64,000 nt of DNA, taken from positions 62,001 to 126,000 of the forward strand of contig NZ_CANLXP010000002.1 of the NCBI RefSeq assembly GCF_947495145.1, read 5' to 3'. Of this stretch, positions 54,000-62,787 are shown one piece after another (the stretch's first letter is position 1; each line of letters opens with the position of its first letter). A model generated the notes under the pieces. It was given only the letters and a program-made list of their open reading frames with translations. It searched no databases and was not told the DNA's origin. The DNA is from an uncultured Arthrobacter sp. Lineage in GTDB: Bacteria > Actinomycetota > Actinomycetes > Actinomycetales > Micrococcaceae. The translations under genes and the position numbers were made by a program.

Positions 54000-54518
54000 G
54001 TGGCTGATCTATCGAACCTTTTCCGCCCGCTGGCGACCGCCGTCGTTGGCGCCGGCATCCTGCTGTCGCTTTCTTCGCCTGCCCCTGCGGCCCCTGACCC
54101 CGGGATCCCTTGGGAATGGCCGCTTGCCGGCCAGTCCCCGCCGGTGCTGCGCCACTTTGACCGGCCGCCCGAGCGCTGGATGGCAGGGCACCGCGGCGTC
54201 GATCTCGGCAGCTCGGATCGCAGTGTCCTCAGCCCGGCTGACGGCGTAGTGGTCTTCGTAGGCATTGTGGTGGACCGTCCGGTCCTGACCATCGATCATG
54301 GCGACGGCCTGCTGTCCAGCTTTGAGCCGGTCGCCGCGTCTGTTGCCGAGGGAGATCCGGTACGGGCCGGGCAGGAGGTGGGCCGTATCAGCACCGAACC
54401 TCATTGCCCCAGCCTGTGCGTGCATTGGGGCGTGCGGGAGAACGGGGAGTACGTCAATCCCCTGCCCTTTGTCTCCGACCGGCGGCCATCGATCCTGCTG
54501 CCGCTGGCCGATCATTGA
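54000..54518 (+). CDS. Secreted M23 (LytM-like) peptidase-domain protein, degenerate motif
   Basis: This 172-residue protein starts at GTG 54000 and has a signal peptide ending near APAAP. The M23 domain covers most of the mature part. GHRGVDLGS supplies the first zinc ligands (HxxxD), and the second motif is LCVHWGVR instead of HxH. The first His of that motif is therefore replaced by Cys, as seen in many actinobacterial M23 proteins. It may bind cell wall or activate amidases without cutting. It is divergent from rpsB. Enzymatic activity is uncertain. Confidence 0.8.
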   Translation: MADLSNLFRPLATAVVGAGILLSLSSPAPAAPDPGIPWEWPLAGQSPPVLRHFDRPPERWMAGHRGVDLGSSDRSVLSPADGVVVFVGIVVDRPVLTIDHGDGLLSSFEPVAASVAEGDPVRAGQEVGRISTEPHCPSLCVHWGVRENGEYVNPLPFVSDRRPSILLPLADH

Positions 54519-54546
54519 GCCCGCATCTGGCCCGCTCCCCGCGCCC

Positions 54547-54579
54547 GTGCCTGAGCCGTGCCTGAGCCGTGCCCGAGCC
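54547..54579. repeat. Three 11-bp direct repeats in a convergent intergenic gap
   Basis: GTGCCTGAGCC occurs at 54547-54557 and 54558-54568, with a one-base variant (GTGCCCGAGCC) at 54569-54579, immediately before the stop of the acyl-CoA dehydrogenase gene. Confidence 0.75.
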
Positions 54580-54589
54580 AGTCGCGACG

Positions 54590-55780
54590 CTAAACGAAGG
54601 CGGCGATTCCCGTGATGGCGCGTCCGGTCACCAGCGTGTTGATCTCGTAGGTGCCTTCGTAGGAGTAGACCGCTTCGGCATCGGCGAAGATCTTGGCCAT
54701 CTCGTAGTCGGTGACAATACCGTTGCCGCCGAGGATACTGCGGCCGAGGGCAACCGTTTCCCGCATGCGCGCGGTGGTGAACGCCTTGGCGAGTGCGGAC
54801 TGCTCGTCGCGGGCACCGCCGTCGTCGGCCAGCTGTGCCAGGCGCACCATCATCCCCAGGGAACTGACGGTATTGCCCAGCATTTCCACCAGTTGCTGCT
54901 GAATGAGCTGGAAGGATGCGAGCGGGCGGCCGAACTGCTGGCGCTCCACCGCGTACCGGCGGGCAACATCGAAGGCTGCCAGCTGCTGTCCGACCGCCTG
55001 CCATGCCACGGAGAGCCGGGTGATGCGCAGGACCTTGTTCGTGTCCTTGAAGCTGTTGGCTCCGGTGAGGCGGTAGTAGTCACTGATCTGGAGGTTTTCC
55101 AGCACGATGTCGGCGTTCTCGACCGTTCGCAGTGCGGTCTTGTTTTCAATTTTTGTGGCCTTATAGCCGGGCAGCGAGGTGTCCACCATGAAGCCTTTGA
55201 CCTGGTTGTCTGCGACGTCGCGGGCAAAGATCACCACCCAGTCCGAGAAGGTGGCGTTGCCGATCCAGCGCTTCGCGCCGTTGAGGACCCATCCGTCACC
55301 GCTGCGCTCCGCCGTGGTGCGCGTACCGCCGGCAACGTCGGAACCGCCCAGCGGTTCGGTGAGGCCGAAGGCACCGATCTTTTTCATGGCATAGATATCC
55401 GGGAGCCACTCTGCCTGCTGCTCGGGTGAGGCCAGTGTCTCAATGGAGCCCGTGAACAGCCCGTCATGAACGCCCATGAATGTTGCGATGGAGGTATCGG
55501 CGCGGGTGAACTCAGCGTGCAGGAGACCTGCGAACAGGTTGGAGTAGCCCAATCGTTTCACCGGAGACACGATGTCCAGCTCGGCGATGCGGGGGATCAG
55601 TTCGGTCGGGAAAGCTCCAACGTTCCACCAGTGCGCGGCGTGCGGCCGGACCTCCTGCGCGAGCCACTCCCTCACCTCGTGGAGCCGGTTGCGCTCCTTC
55701 GGGTCGAGCATCTGCTCGAAGAAGTAGAAGTCGCCGTCGGCGTACGGAAGATTGTCTGCGTCAAAAGCGGGTGCACCCAT
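54590..55780 (-). CDS. Acyl-CoA dehydrogenase family protein
   Basis: This protein has 396 residues from ATG 55778-55780 (GAGGAA upstream). The FAD loops are FGLTEPLGGSDVAGGTRTT and GAKRWIGNATFSDW. ILGGNGI and VYSYEGTYEINTLV, with its catalytic Glu, close the domain. The sequence is nearer to glutaryl-CoA or branched/long-chain dehydrogenases than to the leucine-operon enzyme. No adjacent catabolic genes point to a substrate. It stands alone between the M23-like gene and the tRNA. Confidence 0.88.
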   Translation of the reverse strand: MGAPAFDADNLPYADGDFYFFEQMLDPKERNRLHEVREWLAQEVRPHAAHWWNVGAFPTELIPRIAELDIVSPVKRLGYSNLFAGLLHAEFTRADTSIATFMGVHDGLFTGSIETLASPEQQAEWLPDIYAMKKIGAFGLTEPLGGSDVAGGTRTTAERSGDGWVLNGAKRWIGNATFSDWVVIFARDVADNQVKGFMVDTSLPGYKATKIENKTALRTVENADIVLENLQISDYYRLTGANSFKDTNKVLRITRLSVAWQAVGQQLAAFDVARRYAVERQQFGRPLASFQLIQQQLVEMLGNTVSSLGMMVRLAQLADDGGARDEQSALAKAFTTARMRETVALGRSILGGNGIVTDYEMAKIFADAEAVYSYEGTYEINTLVTGRAITGIAAFV

Positions 55781-55920
55781 GAAACGTTCCTCACCATTCG
55801 TCAACCGGCGCTTACTCGCGCCGCCGGACCACGCCCGGGCAGCGTGGATTCCCCCGCTTATGTTACCCGCGAGTAACTTCCTGTGCCACCCAGCCAGCCA
55901 GCGGTGGACGAATAGAAAAA

Positions 55921-55943
55921 CCCCGGCCCTTTTCGGACCGGGG
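55921..55943 (-). terminator. Intrinsic terminator of the tRNA gene
   Basis: The stem is CCCCGGTCC/GGGCCGGGG with one G-U pair and a 5-nt loop (GAAAA), followed on the minus strand by TTTTTCT. It lies 25 nt past the tRNA 3' end. It is the clearest Rho-independent terminator in the window. Confidence 0.9.
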
Positions 55944-55968
55944 TTCCCGCTATTTTCTTGTGTTCCGG

Positions 55969-56042
55969 TAGGGCTGCTGGGGCTTGAACCCAGGACAAAC
56001 GGATTATGAGTCCGCTGCTCTAACCAGCTGAGCTACAGCCCC
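55969..56042 (-). tRNA. tRNA with CAT anticodon (Ile2 or elongator Met)
   Basis: The 74-nt gene folds as a full cloverleaf. The acceptor GGGGCTG pairs with CAGCCCT, with one terminal G1-U72 wobble. The D-arm is AGCTCAGCTGGTTAGAGC. The anticodon stem GCGGA/TCCGT encloses loop CTCATAA, giving anticodon CAT. The T-loop is GTTCAAG. CCA is not encoded. A CAT anticodon can be elongator Met, initiator Met or Ile2 with lysidine34. It lacks the mismatched 1-72 pair and three G-C anticodon pairs of initiators. Pairs G4-C69 and C5-G68 do not settle Met versus Ile2. Confidence 0.85.
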
Positions 56043-56105
56043 GCAACGCCGACTACTCCTCGGCGCAGTCCATTCTAGCCACGACCGTGGCGGTGGATCA
56101 GGCAG

Positions 56106-57302
56106 CTACACGGTTTCCGTGTCGTGCAGCCTGCCGTAGTAGAGGTCCTCGAACGTGGCCAGCGTGGTCTCGATGCTGTGTTTTTCGACCATCGAGCGGC
56201 TCATCTTGCCCATGCGTTGCCGCTCGGCTTCGGGCATGGAGATGATCTCCGTCAGCCGGCGGCCCAGCTCGGCACTGTCATGAGGAGTGAACAGGTAGCC
56301 GTTGGATCCGTCTTCCACCAGGTGCGGCAGCGCCATCGCGTTGGCAAGCAGCACGGGAGTGGAAGCGGACATCGCCTCGAGCGTGACGAGCGACTGCAGT
56401 TCGGCGGTTCCCGGCTGGCAGAAGACTGTGGCCCGCAGGTAAGCCTGGCGGAGTTCCTCATCGCTGATGAGGCCATGGAACCTCACCCGACCCTCCAGCC
56501 CCAACCGCTGGACCTGTGCCTGCAGCACGGGCTTTACCTCTCCCCCGCCGACAATCTCGAGGTGCAGGTTCAACTCGCGGGGAGTCTTAGCCACGGCATC
56601 GATGAGCACGTCGACGTGCTTTTCCTCGGCGAGGCGCCCCACGAACAGCACGATCGGATGGTCCGGCTGCTCAAGATGCTCACCGGGCCTGGGCTCATAG
56701 GCAGCTGCATCGATACCATTGGACAGCGGGAGCACCTTACGCAGGAACGCGTGCTCGTGCATCGCCTTGGCCGCCAGCGGAGTGGGTGTGGTGACGACGT
56801 CCGCCTTTCCCATTTTCTTGCCCATGTCCCGCCAGGAATTTTTCGCGACGATGTTCTTGAACCACTGCGGAAACGGCAGGAACGGGTTCAAATTCTCCGG
56901 CATGAAGTGGTTGGTGGCGACCACACGGATGCCGCGTTTCAGGGCCTCATAGAGCGCGTACTCACCCACCATGTAGTGGCACTGGATGTGCACGACGTCG
57001 GGCTGCACCCGGTCGAAGAGCATGCGGATATCACGCTTGATCTCCCAGGGCAGGCAGATGCGCCAGTACTCATGCGTTGGAACCGAATGCGAGCGGAGGC
57101 GGTGCACCGTCCAGTCCCCGCCCGGCTCGGTAAAGCTTTTGCCGTTGATCGTGTTGGGAGCCAGGACGTGGACGTTGTGGCCGCGCGCGGTCATGCCCTT
57201 GGCGAGCCGGTACCCGAACATGGCGGCGCCGTTGACGTGCGGGGGGTAGGTGTCAGCGGCAATGAGGATAGTCAGCGGCGCATCTGCTGCCGTATCAGTC
57301 AC
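56106..57302 (-). CDS. GT4-family glycosyltransferase
   Basis: This protein has 398 residues from GTG 57300-57302 with GAGGA upstream. It has the GT-B fold layout: an N-terminal acceptor domain (ILIAADTYPPHVNGAAMFGYRLA, ARGHNVHVLAP) and a C-terminal nucleotide-sugar domain (VLFVGRLAEEKHVDVLIDA, then AELQSLVTLEAMSASTPVLLA with the catalytic E-x7-E). It resembles lipid or cell-envelope alpha-mannosyl/glucosyltransferases such as PimB-like proteins. Sugar and acceptor are not readable. It is next to a DMT transporter and a phosphatidyltransferase on the same strand, which hints at envelope lipid work. Confidence 0.88.
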   Translation of the reverse strand: MTDTAADAPLTILIAADTYPPHVNGAAMFGYRLAKGMTARGHNVHVLAPNTINGKSFTEPGGDWTVHRLRSHSVPTHEYWRICLPWEIKRDIRMLFDRVQPDVVHIQCHYMVGEYALYEALKRGIRVVATNHFMPENLNPFLPFPQWFKNIVAKNSWRDMGKKMGKADVVTTPTPLAAKAMHEHAFLRKVLPLSNGIDAAAYEPRPGEHLEQPDHPIVLFVGRLAEEKHVDVLIDAVAKTPRELNLHLEIVGGGEVKPVLQAQVQRLGLEGRVRFHGLISDEELRQAYLRATVFCQPGTAELQSLVTLEAMSASTPVLLANAMALPHLVEDGSNGYLFTPHDSAELGRRLTEIISMPEAERQRMGKMSRSMVEKHSIETTLATFEDLYYGRLHDTETV

Positions 57303-57345
57303 GAAGTAGTCCTCGGGTTGGCAACGGTGGGCGAAGTCACCGGCG

Positions 57346-58236
57346 TTAACGCCGTCGTGCTTCCTTCTGGCGCTTGACCACATCAGGATGGTGGCGCGAC
57401 AGTGCTATCACTCCAACAATAGCAACGATGGCGGCTGCTCCCATGGCAATTGCTATCACCGATTCGACGTTGGGCTGCAATTCACCGAGCACCACGATTC
57501 CGACGGCGATGCCCACGATGGGGTCGATGACCGTCAGGCCCGCGATCACGAGGTCGGGAGGACCGGAGGCATAGGCGCTCTGCACAAACCATGAGCCCAG
57601 GCCGGCGGCTGCAACGATCGCGATTCCGCTGTACAGCGGAACGTTGAGGAGGAATCGGCCGTTGGGATCGAGCAGGTGTGTCGCGATGATCTTGGTGAGC
57701 ACGGCAACGAAACCGAACAGCACGCCGGCACCGAGAATGTAGGCAAACGCACTGAGCCTCCGCCGGAAGACGGCGGCGAGTGTGCCAAACAGTGCGACGG
57801 CGATGCACAGCAGCAATACGGCGGTCAGTTCCTGGTCAGGAAGGACGACGTGGTCCTTGCGCGTGACGTTGACGGCCAGCAGTACAAACAGTGCGCTGCC
57901 GGCCACACACGCTGAGATTGCGACGACGGTGGGACGGTTGATGCGCACGCCCTGGTCCCGGGAGTTCACGATCGTGGTGATGACGAGGGCGATGGCGCCG
58001 ATCGGCTGCACAACGGTGAGGCTGGCCATGCTGAGGGCAATGACGTTGCACACCATTCCGGCGCCGAGCAGGATCAGGCCGAGGATCCAGCGGGGATTGC
58101 GCAGGAGCCGCATGAAACCGGTGGAGTTCAGTGACAGGCCGCCGGTGTTTGACCGTACTGCGCTGCCCTGGCGCTGGGCACCGACGGCCAGGAAGCATGC
58201 GCCGAGCAGCGCCAGGAGCACCGCTACCCAGGCCAT
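57346..58236 (-). CDS. DMT superfamily transporter
   Basis: This protein has 296 residues from ATG 58234-58236. It has nine to ten short helices in the EamA-type arrangement (AWVAVLLALLGACFLAVGAQ, NVIALSMASLTVVQPIGAIALVITT, then VIAGLTVIDPIVGIAVGIVVLGE in the second half). The LTVVQPIGAIALV/VIDPIVGI repeat suggests the NIPA-like branch. It ends with a basic tail. The glycosyltransferase gene starts 43 nt downstream. Substrate unknown. Confidence 0.8.
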   Translation of the reverse strand: MAWVAVLLALLGACFLAVGAQRQGSAVRSNTGGLSLNSTGFMRLLRNPRWILGLILLGAGMVCNVIALSMASLTVVQPIGAIALVITTIVNSRDQGVRINRPTVVAISACVAGSALFVLLAVNVTRKDHVVLPDQELTAVLLLCIAVALFGTLAAVFRRRLSAFAYILGAGVLFGFVAVLTKIIATHLLDPNGRFLLNVPLYSGIAIVAAAGLGSWFVQSAYASGPPDLVIAGLTVIDPIVGIAVGIVVLGELQPNVESVIAIAMGAAAIVAIVGVIALSRHHPDVVKRQKEARRR

Positions 58237-58249
58237 GCGCCCACTTCCG

Positions 58250-58858
58250 TCATGCGGTGCGCTCCAGCCGATACACCCGGTGCGCAGCAGTGAAGTAGCC
58301 ATAGAACGCTATGAGGTGACCGATACACCCGAGAATCAGCAGCACATTGGCGGTGATTTCCAGCCACGGCAAATCGAAGCCCTCAACGCGCTGCAGAAGC
58401 AGAAGCGGTGATCCCACCAGCAACAGTGCGGTGCGAATCTTGCCGATATTTGAAACCGGTAGACGGAGCCGTCCGCGGAAGAGAATCAGCGCATTGGTGA
58501 TGAGGATGACGTCGGGAACCACGATGGCCCAGACCAACCAGGCGGGCGCAACGCCGTCCACCACGAAAGTCACGGCGACGACTATCAGCGCCGACCGGTC
58601 CGCCAGCGGATCGAGCCACTTGCCCACGGACGAGACCTGCCCAAACCTGCGGGCTATATAGCCGTCAATCCAGTCCGTCGAGCCCAGCAACACGAGGGTG
58701 ATGACAGCGGCTGCATACTCGCGCTGGACGATGAACATCACAAACAGCGGGACGCCCAGGAACCGGACCACAGTAATGATGTTCGGCACGGTCCAGAACG
58801 TGTCCAATTCGGCAGGAGCCTGCCCAGGCTTTCCCCCGGCGCCAATAAGTCTGATCAC
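58250..58858 (-). CDS. CDP-alcohol phosphatidyltransferase
   Basis: This 202-residue membrane enzyme has the CDP-OH-P signature DWIDGYIARR...GKWLDPLADR (D-x2-DG-x2-AR-x8-G-x3-D-x3-D) near residues 61-90. About six helices are predicted. Members transfer phosphatidyl from CDP-DAG to glycerol-3-phosphate, inositol phosphate or similar alcohols. A PgsA-type or cardiolipin-synthase-type role is possible. The short N-terminal polar segment and the FWTVPNIITVVRF opening are typical of the PgsA/Cls group. It lies 13 nt upstream of the DMT gene. Confidence 0.88.
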   Translation of the reverse strand: MIRLIGAGGKPGQAPAELDTFWTVPNIITVVRFLGVPLFVMFIVQREYAAAVITLVLLGSTDWIDGYIARRFGQVSSVGKWLDPLADRSALIVVAVTFVVDGVAPAWLVWAIVVPDVILITNALILFRGRLRLPVSNIGKIRTALLLVGSPLLLLQRVEGFDLPWLEITANVLLILGCIGHLIAFYGYFTAAHRVYRLERTA

Positions 58859-58940
58859 TGTCCCTCCGCTCCCATTATGCAGGCAGGAGCTGGTTAAGCC
58901 GGCAGCGGCAGCAGTGCCTGCCAGGCAGAGGGATCAACGC

Positions 58941-59777
58941 TTACTTGGCGACGAGCCGGCGCACCATCACAGCGATTGCAGCGGCTGATGCAGCGACGAC
59001 GCTAAGCGGCTTCCAACGGTCGGCCAGGGTCTGGTTGTGGCGCGCCGGGCTGGAGACCGACCTGGCTGCAACGTCCGTGGAGCTGCTCCGGGTGCGCCTC
59101 GAGTCCCGTGCATGGACCGCCGAGGACTTCGCGTGCGCGGCAGCGGCGCGTGCTTTGGTGGTTGTGCCGTTGACCTGGGACTTGAAGTCCAGTCCGCGGC
59201 CGAGATCATCCCGCGCTTCGGCGATGTGGTCACGACGGCGCCCGGAGCGGCTGCGGAGCTCGGCGTACGACGGCGCAGGCGGCTTGGGCTCCCCGGTTTC
59301 CTTGTGCTTTGGCTTCTTTTCTTCCTTGGGCTTCTTGACGTCCAAGGTTGCCGGATTGAACTTGCGGCCTTCCTTGAGCACGCCGATGTCGTACTTGACG
59401 CCGCGGATGGCGTCTTCGGGCAGGAGCGGGAGTGCCTTTTTGAACCGGGACAGTCCCATCAGGGCGGCCACGGCGGCGATGATGAGGAACAGCGCGGCGA
59501 AGCACAACGCGGCCAGCCAGGGCGGCATGACCGTGCCGAGACCCATGATGGCGGCCACGATGAGGGCTACGGCAAGGAAAGCCACGAATACCAGCGCCAC
59601 AACGAAGAACGCGGCGGCAATGCCTGCCGTGATGCCCTTCTGCTTGAGCTGCTCGCGGGCAAGTGAAACTTCGTCTCCGAGCTGGCGCGGGGTCAGCCGC
59701 AACAGCAATCTGATCAGGCCGATCACCGACGGCGTGCCGCCGGGTCGGTTCACCCGCGTGCTGGTCGAGCTGTCCAT
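58941..59777 (-). CDS. Phage-holin-family (PF07332-type) membrane protein with basic tail
   Basis: This protein has 278 residues from ATG 59775-59777. The N-terminal half matches the actinobacterial holin-superfamily pattern (LLRLTPRQLGDEVSLAREQLKQKG, then two long helices IAAAFFVVALVFVAFLAVALIVAAIM and LAALCFAALFLIIAAVAALMG). The second half is long, Lys/Glu/Pro- then Arg/Ser/Ala-rich, with a final short helix. No phage genes surround it, so the name reflects only fold similarity. It may be an envelope structural protein. Function unknown. Confidence 0.75.
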   Translation of the reverse strand: MDSSTSTRVNRPGGTPSVIGLIRLLLRLTPRQLGDEVSLAREQLKQKGITAGIAAAFFVVALVFVAFLAVALIVAAIMGLGTVMPPWLAALCFAALFLIIAAVAALMGLSRFKKALPLLPEDAIRGVKYDIGVLKEGRKFNPATLDVKKPKEEKKPKHKETGEPKPPAPSYAELRSRSGRRRDHIAEARDDLGRGLDFKSQVNGTTTKARAAAAHAKSSAVHARDSRRTRSSSTDVAARSVSSPARHNQTLADRWKPLSVVAASAAAIAVMVRRLVAK

Positions 59778-59869
59778 GTGCCCTGCTCCCATCCGTTCAT
59801 CCTGCGCATCTGCTCCCAAAATTACCACCGACGCATACTTCTCGCCCGACCGGGCACCGGGCCGACGCT

Positions 59870-61309
59870 CTAACGTGCGACCAGATCATCCCGGTCCTCC
59901 AGTTCACGGCCTGCGTACTCCTGCAGGTGGGTCTTCACGAACCAGAAGGAAACGACCGCGAAACCGGTGAAGACGGCGTACATGATCCAGACTCCGAGGT
60001 TCTCACTGACCCAGGGGAACGCGAGGGTCACGATGAAGTTGAAGATCCAGTTCACCATGGTTGCCACGCCAAGGGCGATGGAGCGTACCTTGTTCGGGAA
60101 CATCTCACCGAGCGTCACCCACATGACCGGGCCCCAGGTCGCTGCAAAGAAAATCACGAACAGATTGGCCCCGATAAGGGCCACCGGTCCCCAGAACCCC
60201 GGCAGCGAAACATCCTCACCGCTGCCGGTCGCCTGCGCGAATGAAACTGTTGCGGCGAGCAGGCCGACGAACATGCCTGCCGAACCGACGAGCAGCAGCT
60301 TGCGGCGGCCGATCCTGTCGACGAAGAAAATGGCCACGAAAGTCATCGCGACGTTGATGATCGAGGTGATCACCGACGTCGTGAATGAATCACTCTCGCT
60401 GAAACCGACCGACTGCCATAGCGTGGTGGAGTAGTAGAAGATGGCGTTGATACCGACCAGCTGCTGCAGGGCTGCGATAGCCATGCCCACCCAGAGAATT
60501 GGCTGCAGGCCCAGGACCGACCCGCGGAGGTCCCGAAGGGTGGTCTTGTCCTCGACGCGGAGGGTGGAACGGATCTCGGTCAGTTTGGCGGCGGTGTCCC
60601 GGATCCCGGTGACGCGGGAAAGTACGTGTGCCGCTTCGGCGTCGCGGCCGCCGCGGATCAGGTAGTGCGGGGATTCTGGAATAGTGAGCGCCAGCACCCC
60701 GTAAATGATTGCCGGTACGACGCCGACCAGCAGCATCCAGCGCCAGGCCGGCAGTCCCCACCACAGTTCGCCGGTGGCTCCGCCAGCGATGTCAGCAAGC
60801 CACGCATCGGACAGCAGGGCGGCGAAGATGCCGATCGTGATTGCAAGCTGCTGGATGGAGGCAAGGCCGCCGCGCCACTTGGCTGGTGCGATCTCCGCGA
60901 TGTAACCGGGCGCGATGACGGACGCCACCCCGATCGCCACGCCGCCGATGAGCCGCCAGAGCATCAGGTCCCACTCGCTGAACGCAAAACCGGAGCCGAC
61001 CGAGTTGACGAGGAAGAGGATTGCGGCGCCGAACATCACCCGCTTGCGGCCGAGGCGGTCCGCCAGTTCACCGGCGAACCAGGCACCGGCGGCACAACCG
61101 AGCAGGGTGATCGCGACGGTGAAACCGAGGATGGCCTCACCAAGTCCGAAGTCCTCCTGAATGGCGTCCACCGCACCGTTTACCACGGCGGTGTCGAACC
61201 CGAACAGGAGACCGCCGACGGCGGCAGCGACACTGACCCCGATGACCTTCCCCATGTGCGGCTGTACCTCACCAGACGGCTTGTTCTTGTCCCGACCCTT
61301 GGCGTTCAC
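59870..61309 (-). CDS. Sugar porter family MFS transporter
   Basis: This protein has 479 residues from GTG 61307-61309 with AGGAG upstream. It has twelve helices and the classic sugar-porter signatures: GGLLFGFDTAVVNGA in TM1, ELADRLGRKRVM after TM2, PGYIAEIAPAKWRG, and IPESPHYLI before the central loop. QQLVGINAIFYYS (TM7, substrate contacts) and VDRIGRRKLLL follow. It is close to bacterial proton-coupled xylose/glucose/galactose or inositol transporters. The exact sugar is unknown, and no catabolic genes are adjacent. Confidence 0.92.
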   Translation of the reverse strand: MNAKGRDKNKPSGEVQPHMGKVIGVSVAAAVGGLLFGFDTAVVNGAVDAIQEDFGLGEAILGFTVAITLLGCAAGAWFAGELADRLGRKRVMFGAAILFLVNSVGSGFAFSEWDLMLWRLIGGVAIGVASVIAPGYIAEIAPAKWRGGLASIQQLAITIGIFAALLSDAWLADIAGGATGELWWGLPAWRWMLLVGVVPAIIYGVLALTIPESPHYLIRGGRDAEAAHVLSRVTGIRDTAAKLTEIRSTLRVEDKTTLRDLRGSVLGLQPILWVGMAIAALQQLVGINAIFYYSTTLWQSVGFSESDSFTTSVITSIINVAMTFVAIFFVDRIGRRKLLLVGSAGMFVGLLAATVSFAQATGSGEDVSLPGFWGPVALIGANLFVIFFAATWGPVMWVTLGEMFPNKVRSIALGVATMVNWIFNFIVTLAFPWVSENLGVWIMYAVFTGFAVVSFWFVKTHLQEYAGRELEDRDDLVAR

Positions 61310-61566
61310 GTCGCTTCTCCTGACCTTCCGGCTACCCTGTTCGACCTCTGAGCTGCATTTCACCCTACGACAATCCAAAGCCTACTGAGCAATGTCCAGG
61401 TGCCGTAGAGTGCCGGGGGTCTTTCGATGGCGGTTGCAAGGGCCCTAAGATGGTTATTGATTCGCCGTGGCAACCACCCAGTTGGGTATGCCCGCTCTCC
61501 AACACCCCTTTGTCTGCAGCGCCGCAGTGCAACTTCCCGCATCCGCACACGCCAGATAGGTATCTG

Positions 61567-62787
61567 TTGAGCACTATCACTCACCCCGGCGACGCCCTTA
61601 CCCGGCGCCAGAAGCTGATCTACGTTGTGATTCTGGGCACTCTGACTGCACTGGGCCCGTTCACCATCGACCTGTATCTTCCCGCTTTCCCTGCCCTCCA
61701 AGACGACCTGGGCGTCACCGAAGCGGCAGTGCAACTCACCCTGACCGGGACCATCATCGGTTTTGCAGCCGGCCAGCTGCTCGTCGGCCCCCTCAGCGAC
61801 AAGGTGGGCAGACGGCTTCCGCTGATCTTCGCGACCAGCCTGCATGTCATTGCTTCGATCGGTGCGGCCATGTCCACCGAGATCGGCATGCTCATGGTCT
61901 TCCGCGTGCTGCAAGGCATGGGGGCTGCGGGAGGCGGGGTTGTAGCGATGGCAATGATCCGGGATCTCTTCAGCGGCTACCCGTTGGTCCGCATGCTTTC
62001 CTACATGGCGCTGGTCAACGGGATGGCTCCCATCTTCGCGCCGGTTATTGGATCCCAACTGCTGGTCATCATGCCCTGGCCCGGTATCTTCTGGTTCCTC
62101 GCCGCGTACGGTTTCCTGGTGATCCTCGCGGTCTCCTCGTTCATCATCGAAACGCTGCCGGCGGACCGGCGGAAAGCGTCCTCGTCCACCGCTCTTCAGC
62201 GGTATCGCGCGGTGCTGACCGACCGGGTCTTCATCGGGATCCTTCTGGTGGGCGGCATGAACTTCTCCGGCCTGTTCTCCTATCTTTCGGCGTCACCGTT
62301 CCTGTTCCAGGACGTCTATGGGCTCGATCCGCAGCAGTACGGTCTGCTCTTCGCCGTGAACTCGCTCGGCATCGTGGCAGCTGTCCAGATCAGCGCACGT
62401 ATCGTCCGCCGGGTCGGCCCCCAATGGATCATTGCCTGCGCCACCGCAGCGATGCTGGCAATGGCCCTGCTGATCATCCTCTTCGACTTCCTGGACCTGG
62501 GTTTCTGGGGCACGGCGGTTCCGCTCTGGTTCTACATCATGGCCGCAGGCTTCACCTTCCCGTGCGTGCAGGTACTGGCCCTCGCGAATCACGGCGCCCA
62601 GGCCGGCACCGCGGCGTCGCTCCTGGGAGCAACAACCTTCGGGCTCGCCGGGATCATCTCGCCGATCGTCGGTGTCCTGGGAATTGCCTCGGCAACGCCC
62701 ATGGCCGCGGTCATGGCAGTCTGCATCGGCCTCGGAATCGTGTTCCTGTGGACGATTGTCCGGCCGAGGACTGTGCCCGCAATCTAG
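61567..62787 (+). CDS. Bcr/CflA-type multidrug efflux MFS transporter
   Basis: This protein has 406 residues from TTG 61567, preceded by GATAGG six nt away. The frame is open 117 nt further, but that N-terminus (SPWQPPSWVCPL) is implausible. It has twelve helices, with the Bcr/CflA features LGPFTIDLYLPAFPALQ in TM1 and GPLSDKVGRRLPLI after TM2. VFRVLQGMGAAGGGVVAMAMIRDL covers TM4 and the following loop. Such proton antiporters export chloramphenicol-, bicyclomycin- or sulfonamide-like compounds, but the substrate here is unknown. It is convergent with the SDR gene and shares a 4-bp CTAG stop overlap. Confidence 0.88.
   Translation: MSTITHPGDALTRRQKLIYVVILGTLTALGPFTIDLYLPAFPALQDDLGVTEAAVQLTLTGTIIGFAAGQLLVGPLSDKVGRRLPLIFATSLHVIASIGAAMSTEIGMLMVFRVLQGMGAAGGGVVAMAMIRDLFSGYPLVRMLSYMALVNGMAPIFAPVIGSQLLVIMPWPGIFWFLAAYGFLVILAVSSFIIETLPADRRKASSSTALQRYRAVLTDRVFIGILLVGGMNFSGLFSYLSASPFLFQDVYGLDPQQYGLLFAVNSLGIVAAVQISARIVRRVGPQWIIACATAAMLAMALLIILFDFLDLGFWGTAVPLWFYIMAAGFTFPCVQVLALANHGAQAGTAASLLGATTFGLAGIISPIVGVLGIASATPMAAVMAVCIGLGIVFLWTIVRPRTVPAI

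Noticed and set aside
61450-61566. N-terminal extension of the Bcr/CflA transporter to 61450
   Set aside because: The added residues are Pro/Cys/His-rich and unlike family N-termini, while TTG 61567 has a well-placed GATAGG site.
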